This document shows positions 1 to 4,963 of a stretch of DNA of 5,809 nt, one piece after another (positions within the stretch are counted from its first letter, which is position 1; each line of letters starts with the position of its first letter). Origin of the DNA: an uncultured Bacteriovorax sp. (GTDB lineage: Bacteria; Bdellovibrionota; Bacteriovoracia; Bacteriovoracales; Bacteriovoracaceae); contig CAMLKK010000096.1 in assembly GCA_946480715.1 (NCBI GenBank), positions 1 to 5,809 of the forward strand, written 5' to 3'. The position numbers and the translations under genes were made by a program. The notes below the pieces were generated by a model, which saw only the letters and a program-made list of their open reading frames with translations, was not told the DNA's origin and did not search any database.

Positions 1-50
1 TCGCTTGCGGAGTAAAAATGCTCGCGCATTTTTTCGGGCAAGTGCCTCAT
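1..50 (-). CDS. Possible 5' fragment of a minus-strand gene (uncertain)
   Basis: Reading the minus strand from base 50 towards base 1 gives an open frame starting MRHLPEKMREHFYSAS that runs off the window. The stretch is more GC-rich than the rest of the intergenic DNA, which would suit coding sequence. No convincing ribosome binding site precedes the ATG, and sixteen codons are too few to identify a family. Alternatives on the plus strand are the tail of an upstream gene ending at the TAA at 13-15 (frame 1), or one ending at the TAA at 68-70 (frame 2). I cannot decide among these. Confidence 0.2.
   Translation of the reverse strand, partial: MRHLPEKMREHFYSAS
14..34 (+). terminator. Possible short hairpin terminator
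   Basis: AAAAATGC (14-21) and GCATTTTT (26-33) form an 8 bp inverted repeat with a 4-base loop, followed by T bases. If an upstream plus-strand gene ends at the TAA at 13-15, this would be its terminator. It competes with the partly overlapping pair GCGCAT (24-29)/ATGCGC (49-54). Most of the stem is A-T, so the call is weak. Confidence 0.3.
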
Positions 51-137
51 GCGCCGAAGTAGCCGTATAAATTTTTTAGACTCTAAAGTTAAATTCTTTT
101 GGCGTGTTATCCTTTTTAAAATTTAAAGGAGACTTCT

Positions 138-773
138 ATGAAATTAATGTTGGCCACAACCTTGTTAATTGCTTCCACGATTGCTTCTGCAAATACTATC
201 GATATTGAATACGCTAGCTACAAAGATCTGATGGTCAGAAGTTCTGATGCCGGTTCATATTCGTGGACCTCACAATGTAAGAATAATGATCTGTATTGGG
301 ATAAAGAAAAGAAAACTTATAAAAGAAAAATTGAAAGTGATTCATCTAAAGGTACGGACATCGTTGAAGTTGATGGCGATACAGTTAGAACCATTACCAC
401 TTCTGTGGATTCGTACAACACCAGAATGTTCATGGATACCCTACTTACTTTTACTGGTGATAACACTTATACAAAAACGACAAAAAGAAGATATGTTTTT
501 CCAGAAGGAGTAACTCAGTCCACGATTACTGAGTCAGAAGGTGAATACAAAGACGGAAAGTTTATCATCAGTAAACTTTTAGTGAATGGTGAAGTTAAGC
601 CTATCAACAAGGGTGTTTCCACTTCAGTGTGGCTAGATAAAGATGGTTTGGAATCTATCGATGCGTTCAGGTATGAATATACTGACATTGAAGAAAAAAT
701 GAATAATCCGAATATTCAAGAAGTTCTATTAAGATCAGAATCAAGCTGCACAAACATTAGCATAAAAAATTAA
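138..773 (+). CDS. Secreted protein of unknown function, 211 aa
   Basis: I do not recognise a family. The N-terminus is a clear Sec signal peptide: Lys at residue 2, a hydrophobic core (LMLATTLLIASTIASA), and a likely signal peptidase I site after ASA near residue 18. No lipobox cysteine is present, so a soluble periplasmic, outer-surface or secreted protein is expected. The mature part is rich in Thr, Ser, Lys, Asp and Glu with alternating polar/hydrophobic stretches suggesting beta structure. There are only two cysteines (47 and 204), one near each end, which could form one disulfide. The start is supported by AAAGGAGA at 125-132, five bases before the ATG. The gene stands alone: no gene is close upstream, and a strong terminator follows 10 bases after the stop. 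A TATAAA at 66-71 could be a -10 element but lacks a good -35 partner. That the gene is real is nearly certain; its function is unknown. Confidence 0.9.
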   Translation: MKLMLATTLLIASTIASANTIDIEYASYKDLMVRSSDAGSYSWTSQCKNNDLYWDKEKKTYKRKIESDSSKGTDIVEVDGDTVRTITTSVDSYNTRMFMDTLLTFTGDNTYTKTTKRRYVFPEGVTQSTITESEGEYKDGKFIISKLLVNGEVKPINKGVSTSVWLDKDGLESIDAFRYEYTDIEEKMNNPNIQEVLLRSESSCTNISIKN

Positions 774-783
774 TTCAATAATG

Positions 784-812
784 CTTCGTCAGTTTATACT
801 GACGAAGTTTTT
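784..812 (+). terminator. Rho-independent terminator of the 138-773 gene
   Basis: CTTCGTCAGT (784-793) pairs perfectly with ACTGACGAAG (798-807) around a 4-base TTAT loop, followed by TTTTT (808-812). A 10 bp perfect stem with a U-tract starting 10 bases after the stop codon is a strong intrinsic terminator. Confidence 0.92.
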
Positions 813-869
813 CTCATTTTTCATATCCTCTAGTTCAAATAAAACTTTACGTTCGCTATTTCTAAACGG

Positions 870-889
870 GTGCCAACTTTAATTGGCAC
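870..889. promoter_or_regulatory. Inverted repeat, candidate operator upstream of paralog A
   Basis: GTGCCAA (870-876) and TTGGCAC (883-889) are perfect inverted arms separated by six bases. No T-run follows, so it is not an intrinsic terminator. A shorter version, GCCAA-N5-TTGGC, lies at 2638-2652 upstream of paralog B. In both places exactly 17 bases separate the TTGGC from a downstream TTGAC. That shared placement is the main reason to call it a protein-binding site rather than a chance palindrome. The regulator is unknown. Confidence 0.55.
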
Positions 890-904
890 TGTGAGAGTTT
901 ATAA

Positions 905-940
905 TTGACTACTTCTTTTGTGATGAGACCAATGGGGACA
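905..940 (+). promoter_or_regulatory. Conserved control block upstream of paralog A
   Basis: This 36-base stretch matches 2670-2705 upstream of paralog B at 31 positions without gaps. It begins TTGACT, which resembles a sigma-70 -35 hexamer. It ends in a 22-base block (919-940: TGTGATGAG then ACCAATGGGGACA) that differs from its partner at one base. The sequence a normal -10 distance after TTGACT is ACCAAT, a poor match, so the block may be an activator or repressor site, an unusual promoter, or part of the mRNA leader. Other promoter signals nearby in A only are a TATAAT at 900-905 and TTGCTT (945-950)-N17-TCTAAT (968-973). Confidence 0.6.
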
Positions 941-944
941 TTTA

Positions 945-973
945 TTGCTTGGAAGTCATCGAAATTCTCTAAT
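945..973 (+). promoter_or_regulatory. Candidate sigma-70 promoter for paralog A
   Basis: TTGCTT (945-950) and TCTAAT (968-973, five of six matches to TATAAT) are separated by 17 bases. Transcription would start near base 980, about 48 bases before the ATG at 1028. The conserved block 919-940 would then end just before the -35, a usual position for an activator site. The -35 matches only its first three bases, and the pair is not conserved in front of paralog B. Confidence 0.35.
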
Positions 974-1014
974 TTTCATTGGAGAGAGACGATAGTGAGT
1001 TATCATTACTAAAT

Positions 1015-1019
1015 GAGGA
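1015..1019 (+). promoter_or_regulatory. Ribosome binding site that decides the start of paralog A
   Basis: GAGGA lies eight bases before ATG 1028 and overlaps the alternative ATG at 1013. Upstream of 1013 there is no purine-rich site. Paralog B has AGGAGA at the matching place, and both starts are preceded by ATT (AAATT-ATG and GATT-ATG). This favours 1028 as the true start. Confidence 0.65.
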
Positions 1020-1027
1020 AAAAAATT

Positions 1028-1987
1028 ATGCGATCTCCATGCACATTACATTTTCTAATCTTATTAGTTTCAATCCTAGCAGCAAATAATTCTCATTCGG
1101 CAGGTGAAGTTTGCCAAATCGGAGCTCCTAATCAGATTGCATCCAATCAAGAACTAAGAGCTGAAGTAAGTAGTAGAGGCTTAGCTAGAGTACAAGTAAG
1201 TGCGGATGGTGGCCCATTTGGAGATTTTACTACAATAAATGGTGTGCAATCTTGGGTGCCGAACAGTTTTTCGCCAGGTTCATATAACATTCGCTATCGT
1301 GGTGTGAAAGCTGATGGGCAAATTGTTAATTGCGAACCAAGCAGTCAAACAATTCGAGTAACTGAACCAGTTTCTAATCCGCCCGTTGGAAAAAGTTATC
1401 CAAGTTTCGTCCCTGTCGTTTCACAGGCAGGATCTTCAACAAATTTTAAGTCAGCACAAGGTCCACAAACATTGGGGACGATGACAGTTGATGGAGTGAG
1501 ATTAAAAGTTTTGGATTATCAAGCGATGTCGAATTTGCATGGTACTTTGGGACAAATGAAATTTTTCTTACCACCAGGTACTGTAGGATTTGATGCCAAT
1601 TTTTATTATTATCTAGCATATCAAGATGGAAAAGGAGCTTTAAAGCTTCATGTTCCACCTATGGTAAACATAGAGACCATTCCTCCAACTGCTGCTGCCA
1701 ATAAAGATGTTTTTCAAAGACTTGCCAATGGTCAGGAAGTACACTTTTACACGGCCGGAGCGCCTGCAAATTTTCTTCTCATTTCTTCAACTGATAATAT
1801 AGCAGCTCCTCTGCCCATTGGTGGCTATGTCTATAGTAATTTTAGACATCCGGGCGGACAATTCCAGCGATCTCTTTGGAAGATTTATGTCAAGGCTGAT
1901 TGTTATGATAAATGGTATAATAGTTCTAACACTCGTTGGGATTCTAATGGAAATCCAGCAGAAGGATTTAGCCATACTTGCAATTAA
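1028..1987 (+). CDS. Secreted two-domain protein of unknown family, paralog A, 319 aa
   Basis: No family recognised. The signal peptide runs to about residue 25 (cleavage after NNSHSA). The mature protein appears to have two parts. Residues ~26-113 look like an Ig/fibronectin-type beta sandwich (phrases such as RVQVSADGG, SPGSYNIRYRG and GQIVNCEPS), with Cys29 and Cys102 likely paired. After a Pro-containing linker (~114-123), residues ~124-319 form a larger domain rich in aromatics and glycine, with Cys292 and Cys318 near the end. The beta-sandwich reading is inference from composition and pattern. Paralog B shares roughly two thirds or more of its residues, with the second domain more conserved. 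Start 1028 is preferred over ATG 1013 (which would add MRKKI), because GAGGA at 1015-1019 sits correctly for 1028. No clear terminator follows. A decayed minus-strand reading frame ends 13 bases after the stop. Confidence 0.9.
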   Translation: MRSPCTLHFLILLVSILAANNSHSAGEVCQIGAPNQIASNQELRAEVSSRGLARVQVSADGGPFGDFTTINGVQSWVPNSFSPGSYNIRYRGVKADGQIVNCEPSSQTIRVTEPVSNPPVGKSYPSFVPVVSQAGSSTNFKSAQGPQTLGTMTVDGVRLKVLDYQAMSNLHGTLGQMKFFLPPGTVGFDANFYYYLAYQDGKGALKLHVPPMVNIETIPPTAAANKDVFQRLANGQEVHFYTAGAPANFLLISSTDNIAAPLPIGGYVYSNFRHPGGQFQRSLWKIYVKADCYDKWYNSSNTRWDSNGNPAEGFSHTCN

Positions 1988-1999
1988 AAGTATTGTTTC

Positions 2000-2272
2000 T
2001 TAATGAAATGATTTCAAAAAAGTCGCAAGATTTTTCAGTGAAGATTTGTAACCGGTCTCACATCCCTTGAGCATTTGATCTCCACAGTATGAAGCTACTT
2101 GGATTGTCATCGTGATCAGCGTGGAACTATTTTTTTCTACGAACTCAATGGTGACGAGAGCAGATGCGAGTTTCTGGAATTTTATTTCATCACCCTTGGG
2201 TGCGCTCCGCTTAGCTTTTTATTTTGTGCTCGAAAAAGATTTGTATACACGCTCGACAGGCGACAGGATTTA
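2000..2272 (-). pseudogene. Probable decayed minus-strand coding remnant
   Basis: On the minus strand, codons are open for 72 residues from 2218 down to a TAA at 2000-2002. They end with Ser-Tyr-Cys-Gly-Asp-Gln-Met-Leu-Lys-Gly-Cys and a Lys/Leu/Phe-rich tail. Beyond an in-frame TAA (2219-2221) the same frame stays open for 16 more codons (ILSPVERVYKSFSSTK) before another TAA at 2270-2272. No ATG, GTG or TTG start with a ribosome binding site opens the long part; the first ATG would leave only 36 residues. The composition looks like real protein, and the two cysteines echo other exported proteins here. I therefore read it as the 3' end of a broken gene. It could still be a chance open frame; plus-strand frames opposite it are also open and look like shadows. 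Confidence 0.3.
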
Positions 2273-2304
2273 TTTTTTTAATTTTATTATTCGATGTGAG
2301 ACTT

Positions 2305-2574
2305 TCATTTTCTTAAGTTGCAACAGTACATATAGGTTTCATCATTCAATAGTTTTGTGAGTGTTGTGCTGAAAGGTTTACTTAGATCACACGTCTCTAC
2401 TAACTTTTCTTTAAAATCTGCTAATGTCGTCCCATTCATTTTTTCACAACGTATGTCTGCAGCTTCTGGATAACTAATTGGAGCAGCTACGACTTCCTTT
2501 AATGGTTGAGAGTTCTTTTCTGCAAATGCGGCAGTTGAAATGAAAAGTGAGATGATAATAGAAAATTTTAACAT
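2305..2574 (-). CDS. Small secreted cysteine-containing protein, 89 aa
   Basis: Unknown function. The protein begins with a compact signal peptide (MLKFSIIISLFISTAAFA, cleavage after residue 18) and has a mature chain of about 71 residues. Four cysteines lie at 43, 62, 84 and 85, an even number that would allow two disulfides in the periplasm or outside the cell. A longer reading from 2679 is possible but unlikely: AGGAG on the minus strand (complement of 2582-2586) lies seven bases before the ATG at 2574, and the signal peptide starts exactly there. The gene is divergent from paralog B with 208 bases between the two starts. One copy of a 31-base repeat (2598-2628) lies just upstream of its ribosome binding site, in a position to control it. 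No obvious terminator follows on the minus strand. It might be an accessory of the A/B paralogs, but this rests on position only. Confidence 0.8.
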   Translation of the reverse strand: MLKFSIIISLFISTAAFAEKNSQPLKEVVAAPISYPEAADIRCEKMNGTTLADFKEKLVETCDLSKPFSTTLTKLLNDETYMYCCNLRK

Positions 2575-2597
2575 TAAGTTTCTCCTGATTAATAGTT

Positions 2598-2628
2598 TAT
2601 GAAACCTTATTTGTTCCATATATTCAAG
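2598..2628. repeat. 31-base direct repeat, copy 1, with internal dyad
   Basis: This stretch matches 3827-3857 at 29 of 31 positions, in the same orientation. Inside it is a dyad, TGAAAC-N7-GTTCCA (2600-2618), whose symmetric form TGNAAC-N7-GTTNCA is kept in both copies. Copy 1 can also form TTTGTTCC/GAAACAAA arms (2610-2617 and 2628-2635) with one mismatch. It sits 24-54 bases upstream of the minus-strand gene start at 2574. The sequence is not coding in either place, so conservation suggests an operator or a small mobile or recombined element. Confidence 0.75.
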
Positions 2629-2637
2629 AAACAAAAC

Positions 2638-2652
2638 GCCAAAAATCTTGGC
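2638..2652. promoter_or_regulatory. Inverted repeat, candidate operator upstream of paralog B
   Basis: GCCAA (2638-2642) and TTGGC (2648-2652) are separated by five bases. It is the counterpart of the longer inverted repeat at 870-889: the arms and the 17-base distance to TTGAC are kept, while the loop and the 17-base spacer have diverged. Confidence 0.5.
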
Positions 2653-2669
2653 TATCGTTTTAGTAATAG

Positions 2670-2705
2670 TTGACAACATTTTATGTGATCAGACCAATGG
2701 GGACA
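2670..2705 (+). promoter_or_regulatory. Conserved control block upstream of paralog B
   Basis: The block starts with a perfect sigma-70 -35 consensus TTGACA (2670-2675). It ends with the 22-base element TGTGATCAG-ACCAATGGGGACA (2684-2705), which matches 919-940 except for one base. The end of the element is 77 bases before the ATG (87 in A). Sequence between element and start codon is not conserved apart from the ribosome binding site. A TATTAT at 2745-2750 is a possible separate -10, without a good -35. Confidence 0.6.
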
Positions 2706-2782
2706 CTAAGTTACTCTGCTTCGTTAATAATGATGAGAACAAAATATTATGAGGTAATATCTGTGAATTAGGAGAAAAGATT

Positions 2783-3736
2783 ATGAAAAAAAGTTATTAT
2801 TCAATCTTATTGGCTTCTCTCATGGGTTCAATGAATATTTACGGCGCAGAAGAAGCCTGTCAGGTTATTACTTCAAGCCAATTGGCTACAAATCAAGAGT
2901 TAAGAGTTGAGATTAGAAGTGTAGGGTTGGCGAGTGTTCAAGTTAGCGCCGAAGATAGTGCATTTGGTGATTTTGGTATTTTAAATGGAGTTCTCGCTTG
3001 GCCGGCGAATAGTTTCGAACCAGCGACTTACAATCTCCGATATCGTGGAGTTAAAGCGAATGGACAAATTGTTGCTTGTGAACCAAGTTACCAAGCAATT
3101 AAAGTAACAGCACCGATTGTAATTCCACCTTCACCGGGAACTAGTTATCCAAATTTCCTTCCAATCGTTTCGCAAAGTGGAACTTCCGTCAATTTCAAGT
3201 CGTCTCAAAATCCGCAAATGCTTCCAAACATGACCGTAGATCGTGTTGAGTTGAAAGTTTTAGATTATCAGGCGATGTCGAATCTTCACGGCACTTTGGA
3301 ACAAATGAAATTCTTTCTACCACCGGGTACAATTGGATTTGATGCTAATTTTTATCATTATCTCGCATATCAAGATGGTAAAGGTGTCTTAAAACTTCAT
3401 AAACCTTCAACTCTCAATATTGAAAGTATCCCACCGACAAATTCAGCGCCTCAGAACGTCTTCGCTAGATTATCAAATGGTGAAGACGTTATTTTTTACA
3501 CTGCGGGAGCGCCTGCAAACTTTCTACTGTTGTCTTCTACAGATTCAATTGGTGTTCCCCTTCAAGCTGGAGGTTATGTCTATAGTAACTTTAGACATCC
3601 AGGGGGACAATTTCAGCGGTCACTTTGGAAAATTTACGTTAGAAAAGATTGCTACGAAAGATGGTTTAACAATCCCAATACTAAGTGGGATGTTAATGGA
3701 AATCCGGCCGAAGGCGTAAGCCATACTTGTAATTAA
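2783..3736 (+). CDS. Secreted two-domain protein of unknown family, paralog B, 317 aa
   Basis: Close relative of paralog A, no known family recognised. The signal peptide ends near residue 22 (NIYGA then EE). The order is the same as in A: an N-terminal beta-rich domain with Cys26 and Cys99, a Pro-rich linker (IVIPPSPGTS, ~112-121), and a C-terminal domain ending in SHTCN. The cysteine spacings are identical to A (73 residues for the first pair, 26 for Cys290-Cys316). Stretches identical in both include LKVLDYQAMSNLHGTL, QMKFFLPPGT, YLAYQDGKG, FYTAGAPANFLL and RHPGGQFQRSLWKIYV; these probably mark the functional surface. AGGAGA at 2770-2775, seven bases before the ATG, supports the start. The gene is a single transcription unit closed by a strong terminator at 3762-3790. 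Flanking 31-base direct repeats raise the possibility that this copy moved or was duplicated as a unit. Confidence 0.92.
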   Translation: MKKSYYSILLASLMGSMNIYGAEEACQVITSSQLATNQELRVEIRSVGLASVQVSAEDSAFGDFGILNGVLAWPANSFEPATYNLRYRGVKANGQIVACEPSYQAIKVTAPIVIPPSPGTSYPNFLPIVSQSGTSVNFKSSQNPQMLPNMTVDRVELKVLDYQAMSNLHGTLEQMKFFLPPGTIGFDANFYHYLAYQDGKGVLKLHKPSTLNIESIPPTNSAPQNVFARLSNGEDVIFYTAGAPANFLLLSSTDSIGVPLQAGGYVYSNFRHPGGQFQRSLWKIYVRKDCYERWFNNPNTKWDVNGNPAEGVSHTCN

Positions 3737-3761
3737 AAGCAAGAAAAAATTGAATCATATT

Positions 3762-3790
3762 AAAGTGCGAAGCTGGGCTTCGCATTTTTT
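3762..3790 (+). terminator. Rho-independent terminator of paralog B
   Basis: TGCGAAGC (3766-3773) pairs perfectly with GCTTCGCA (3777-3784) around a TGG loop. AAAG on the left continues pairing with the first T bases on the right (one G-T pair), and a run of T follows from 3785. It starts 25 bases after the stop codon. Confidence 0.9.
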
Positions 3791-3826
3791 ATTTTTAAGA
3801 ATCATTTTTTGTTCTCACATCTAATA

Positions 3827-3857
3827 TATGAAACATTATTTGTTGCATATATTCAAG
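3827..3857. repeat. 31-base direct repeat, copy 2, with internal dyad
   Basis: Second copy of the element at 2598-2628, with two substitutions in 31 bases. The internal dyad is TGAAAC-N7-GTTGCA (3829-3847). It lies between the paralog B terminator and the DUF3015 operon, 43 bases before the GTG start. Its right part overlaps the -35 of the best promoter candidate there (3843-3871), as a transcription factor site would. Confidence 0.75.
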
Positions 3858-3871
3858 TCTCAGGTTTTAAT
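3843..3871 (+). promoter_or_regulatory. Candidate promoter of the DUF3015 operon
   Basis: TTGCAT (3843-3848), 17 bases, then TTTAAT (3866-3871, five of six matches to the -10 consensus). Transcription would start near 3878, giving a leader of about 23 bases with GGAGG at 3891-3895. The -35 is weak, which suits a promoter needing help from a factor bound at the overlapping repeat. Confidence 0.4.
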
Positions 3872-3900
3872 TTAAGGACTAAAATTAGACGGAGGTATTT

Positions 3901-4356
3901 GTGTTAAAGAGACTTGCTTTGCTTGTAGCGCTTACATCAATGTCCCAAGCGCATGCGTATGAGTACGGAATGGCGGGATGTGGAATTGGCGGATTAGTAT
4001 TTAAAGATCAACCAGGAATGATTCAAGTTGTAGCTGCAACTTTGAATAACATTATTTCACCACAAACTTCTGCAATCTCATCTGGAACGTCTGGATGTTA
4101 CGAAGTTCGCGGACAACAGGCCCAGGTTGAATATATCGATACGAACAAAATCGCTCTTAAGGCAGACGTTGCTCGTGGAAATGGTGAAACTCTTGATGGA
4201 TTAATGACAATGCTTGGATGCAAAGAAGTTAATGCCGTAAAAATGGAAATTAAAAATGACTACAAGAACATCTTCAACTCTGAAGATACTCAAGAAATTT
4301 TTAAGGCCATCAAAAGCAATGAGACTGTTCAAAAGTCTTGCACAACTTTAGGTTAA
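3901..4356 (+). CDS. DUF3015 family exported protein, first of a tandem pair
   Basis: The signal peptide MLKRLALLVALTSMSQAHA (1-19) is followed directly by the family hallmark YEYGMAGCGIGG. The DUF3015 assignment rests on my memory of that glycine/cysteine motif, on a GNGE motif (94-97), and on regularly spaced cysteines at 27, 66, 107 and 147 (about 40 residues apart). Family members are small periplasmic or cell-surface proteins of unknown role. The start is GTG, supported by GGAGG at 3891-3895, five bases upstream. The following gene encodes a paralog and begins 13 bases after this stop with its own GGAGA site, so the two are co-transcribed. The four cysteines align with those of the second protein, suggesting two conserved disulfides. 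Confidence 0.85.
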   Translation: MLKRLALLVALTSMSQAHAYEYGMAGCGIGGLVFKDQPGMIQVVAATLNNIISPQTSAISSGTSGCYEVRGQQAQVEYIDTNKIALKADVARGNGETLDGLMTMLGCKEVNAVKMEIKNDYKNIFNSEDTQEIFKAIKSNETVQKSCTTLG

Positions 4357-4369
4357 TCGGAGAACAAGC

Positions 4370-4957
4370 ATGAAATATTTAATTATCGCAGCTATCGCTC
4401 TAAGTGGAGCAGCTTCGGCACAAACTAAAAAAACAACAAAAAAAGAAAGCAAACAAGCAGAATCTAGAGAGACTGAAACAAGAGCAGAATCTAGATCTTC
4501 AGAAACAAGATCATCTGGTGGAAAATCATTTGAAAGACAATATGGTTTAGCAGGTTGTGGTCTTGGTTCAGTAGTAATGGGTAAGCATGGTGGACAAGTT
4601 TCAGCTGCTACAACTAACGGAACACTTGGGAACCAAACTTTTGCAATCACTGCAGGTACATTAAACTGTCTTGATCCAAAAACAGCAGAAGTTGCAAGCA
4701 GAATGGATCAATTTATCATTGTAAACCACTCTCAACTTCAAGGTGACATCGCTCGTGGTAACGGAGAATCAATCTCTGCTATCAGCTCAATCATGGGTTG
4801 TTCTCAATCAGCAACAGAAATTGGTCAGTCGCTTAAAGCAAACTACTCGACACTTTTCTCAGCTGAAAAATACACTAACGAAATCACTGATGGGATCATC
4901 AACGTGATTCTTAGCAATCCAGAACTATCAAGCAAATGTAACAAATTGGCAGTTTAA
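4370..4957 (+). CDS. DUF3015 family exported protein with a charged N-terminal linker
   Basis: The signal peptide MKYLIIAAIALSGAASA (1-17) is followed by a low-complexity segment (~18-52) of Lys, Glu, Arg, Ser and Thr, absent from the preceding paralog. It includes the 9-residue repeat AESRETETR/AESRSSETR. The DUF3015-like domain runs from ~57: QYGLAGCGLGS, an ARGNGES motif (128-134), IMGC and a C-terminal Cys. Cysteines at 63, 100, 144 and 190 correspond one to one with those of the upstream protein. The linker probably holds the domain away from a membrane or wall, or binds charged polymer; this is inference. GGAGA at 4359-4363 supports the ATG. The stop is followed by a terminator whose hairpin overlaps the next gene's start. 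Confidence 0.87.
   Translation: MKYLIIAAIALSGAASAQTKKTTKKESKQAESRETETRAESRSSETRSSGGKSFERQYGLAGCGLGSVVMGKHGGQVSAATTNGTLGNQTFAITAGTLNCLDPKTAEVASRMDQFIIVNHSQLQGDIARGNGESISAISSIMGCSQSATEIGQSLKANYSTLFSAEKYTNEITDGIINVILSNPELSSKCNKLAV
4457..4510 (+). repeat. Two tandem 27-base units inside the DUF3015 linker
   Basis: Units 4457-4483 and 4484-4510 both begin GCAGAATCTAGA and end GAAACAAGA, and match at 22 of 27 bases. Each encodes nine residues, so copy-number change would keep the frame. The differences fall in the central six bases. Confidence 0.85.
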
Positions 4958-4963
4958 GATTTA

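Noticed and set aside
884..900. TGGCAC as the -24 box of a sigma-54 promoter
   Set aside because: The required GC-type -12 box at the fixed spacing is absent.
1446..1975. Minus-strand open frames inside paralog A
   Set aside because: Shadows of a strongly conserved coding sequence; nothing in paralog B supports an equivalent minus-strand protein.
2099..2360. Two plus-strand open frames (60 and 82 codons) in the gap after paralog A
   Set aside because: They overlap each other, have no ribosome binding site, and lie opposite a minus-strand frame with more protein-like composition. The longer one also overlaps the end of the well-supported minus-strand gene.
2575..2679. Upstream extension of the minus-strand gene to 2679
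   Set aside because: It would put 35 residues before a clear signal peptide and run through the 31-base repeat. A good ribosome binding site fits the internal ATG at 2574.
2692..2705. Minus-strand TGTCCCCATTGGTC as a heat-shock sigma -10 (CCCCATNT-like)
   Set aside because: No CTTGAAA-like -35 lies at the right distance in either copy, and the downstream direction does not lead to a shared gene.
2056..3821. Repeated TCTCACATC (2056-2064, 3813-3821, and once on the minus strand near 2290)
   Set aside because: Only nine bases, in unrelated contexts and mixed orientation; chance is a sufficient explanation.
2598..3857. CRISPR array or insertion sequence between the 31-base repeats
   Set aside because: Only two copies 1.2 kb apart with an ordinary secreted-protein gene between them; no transposase, terminal inverted repeats or regular spacers.
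4348..4650. Minus-strand 100-codon open frame opposite the second DUF3015 gene
   Set aside because: It is antisense to a well-supported gene, with no separate start signal; its length reflects the biased codons of the charged linker on the other strand.
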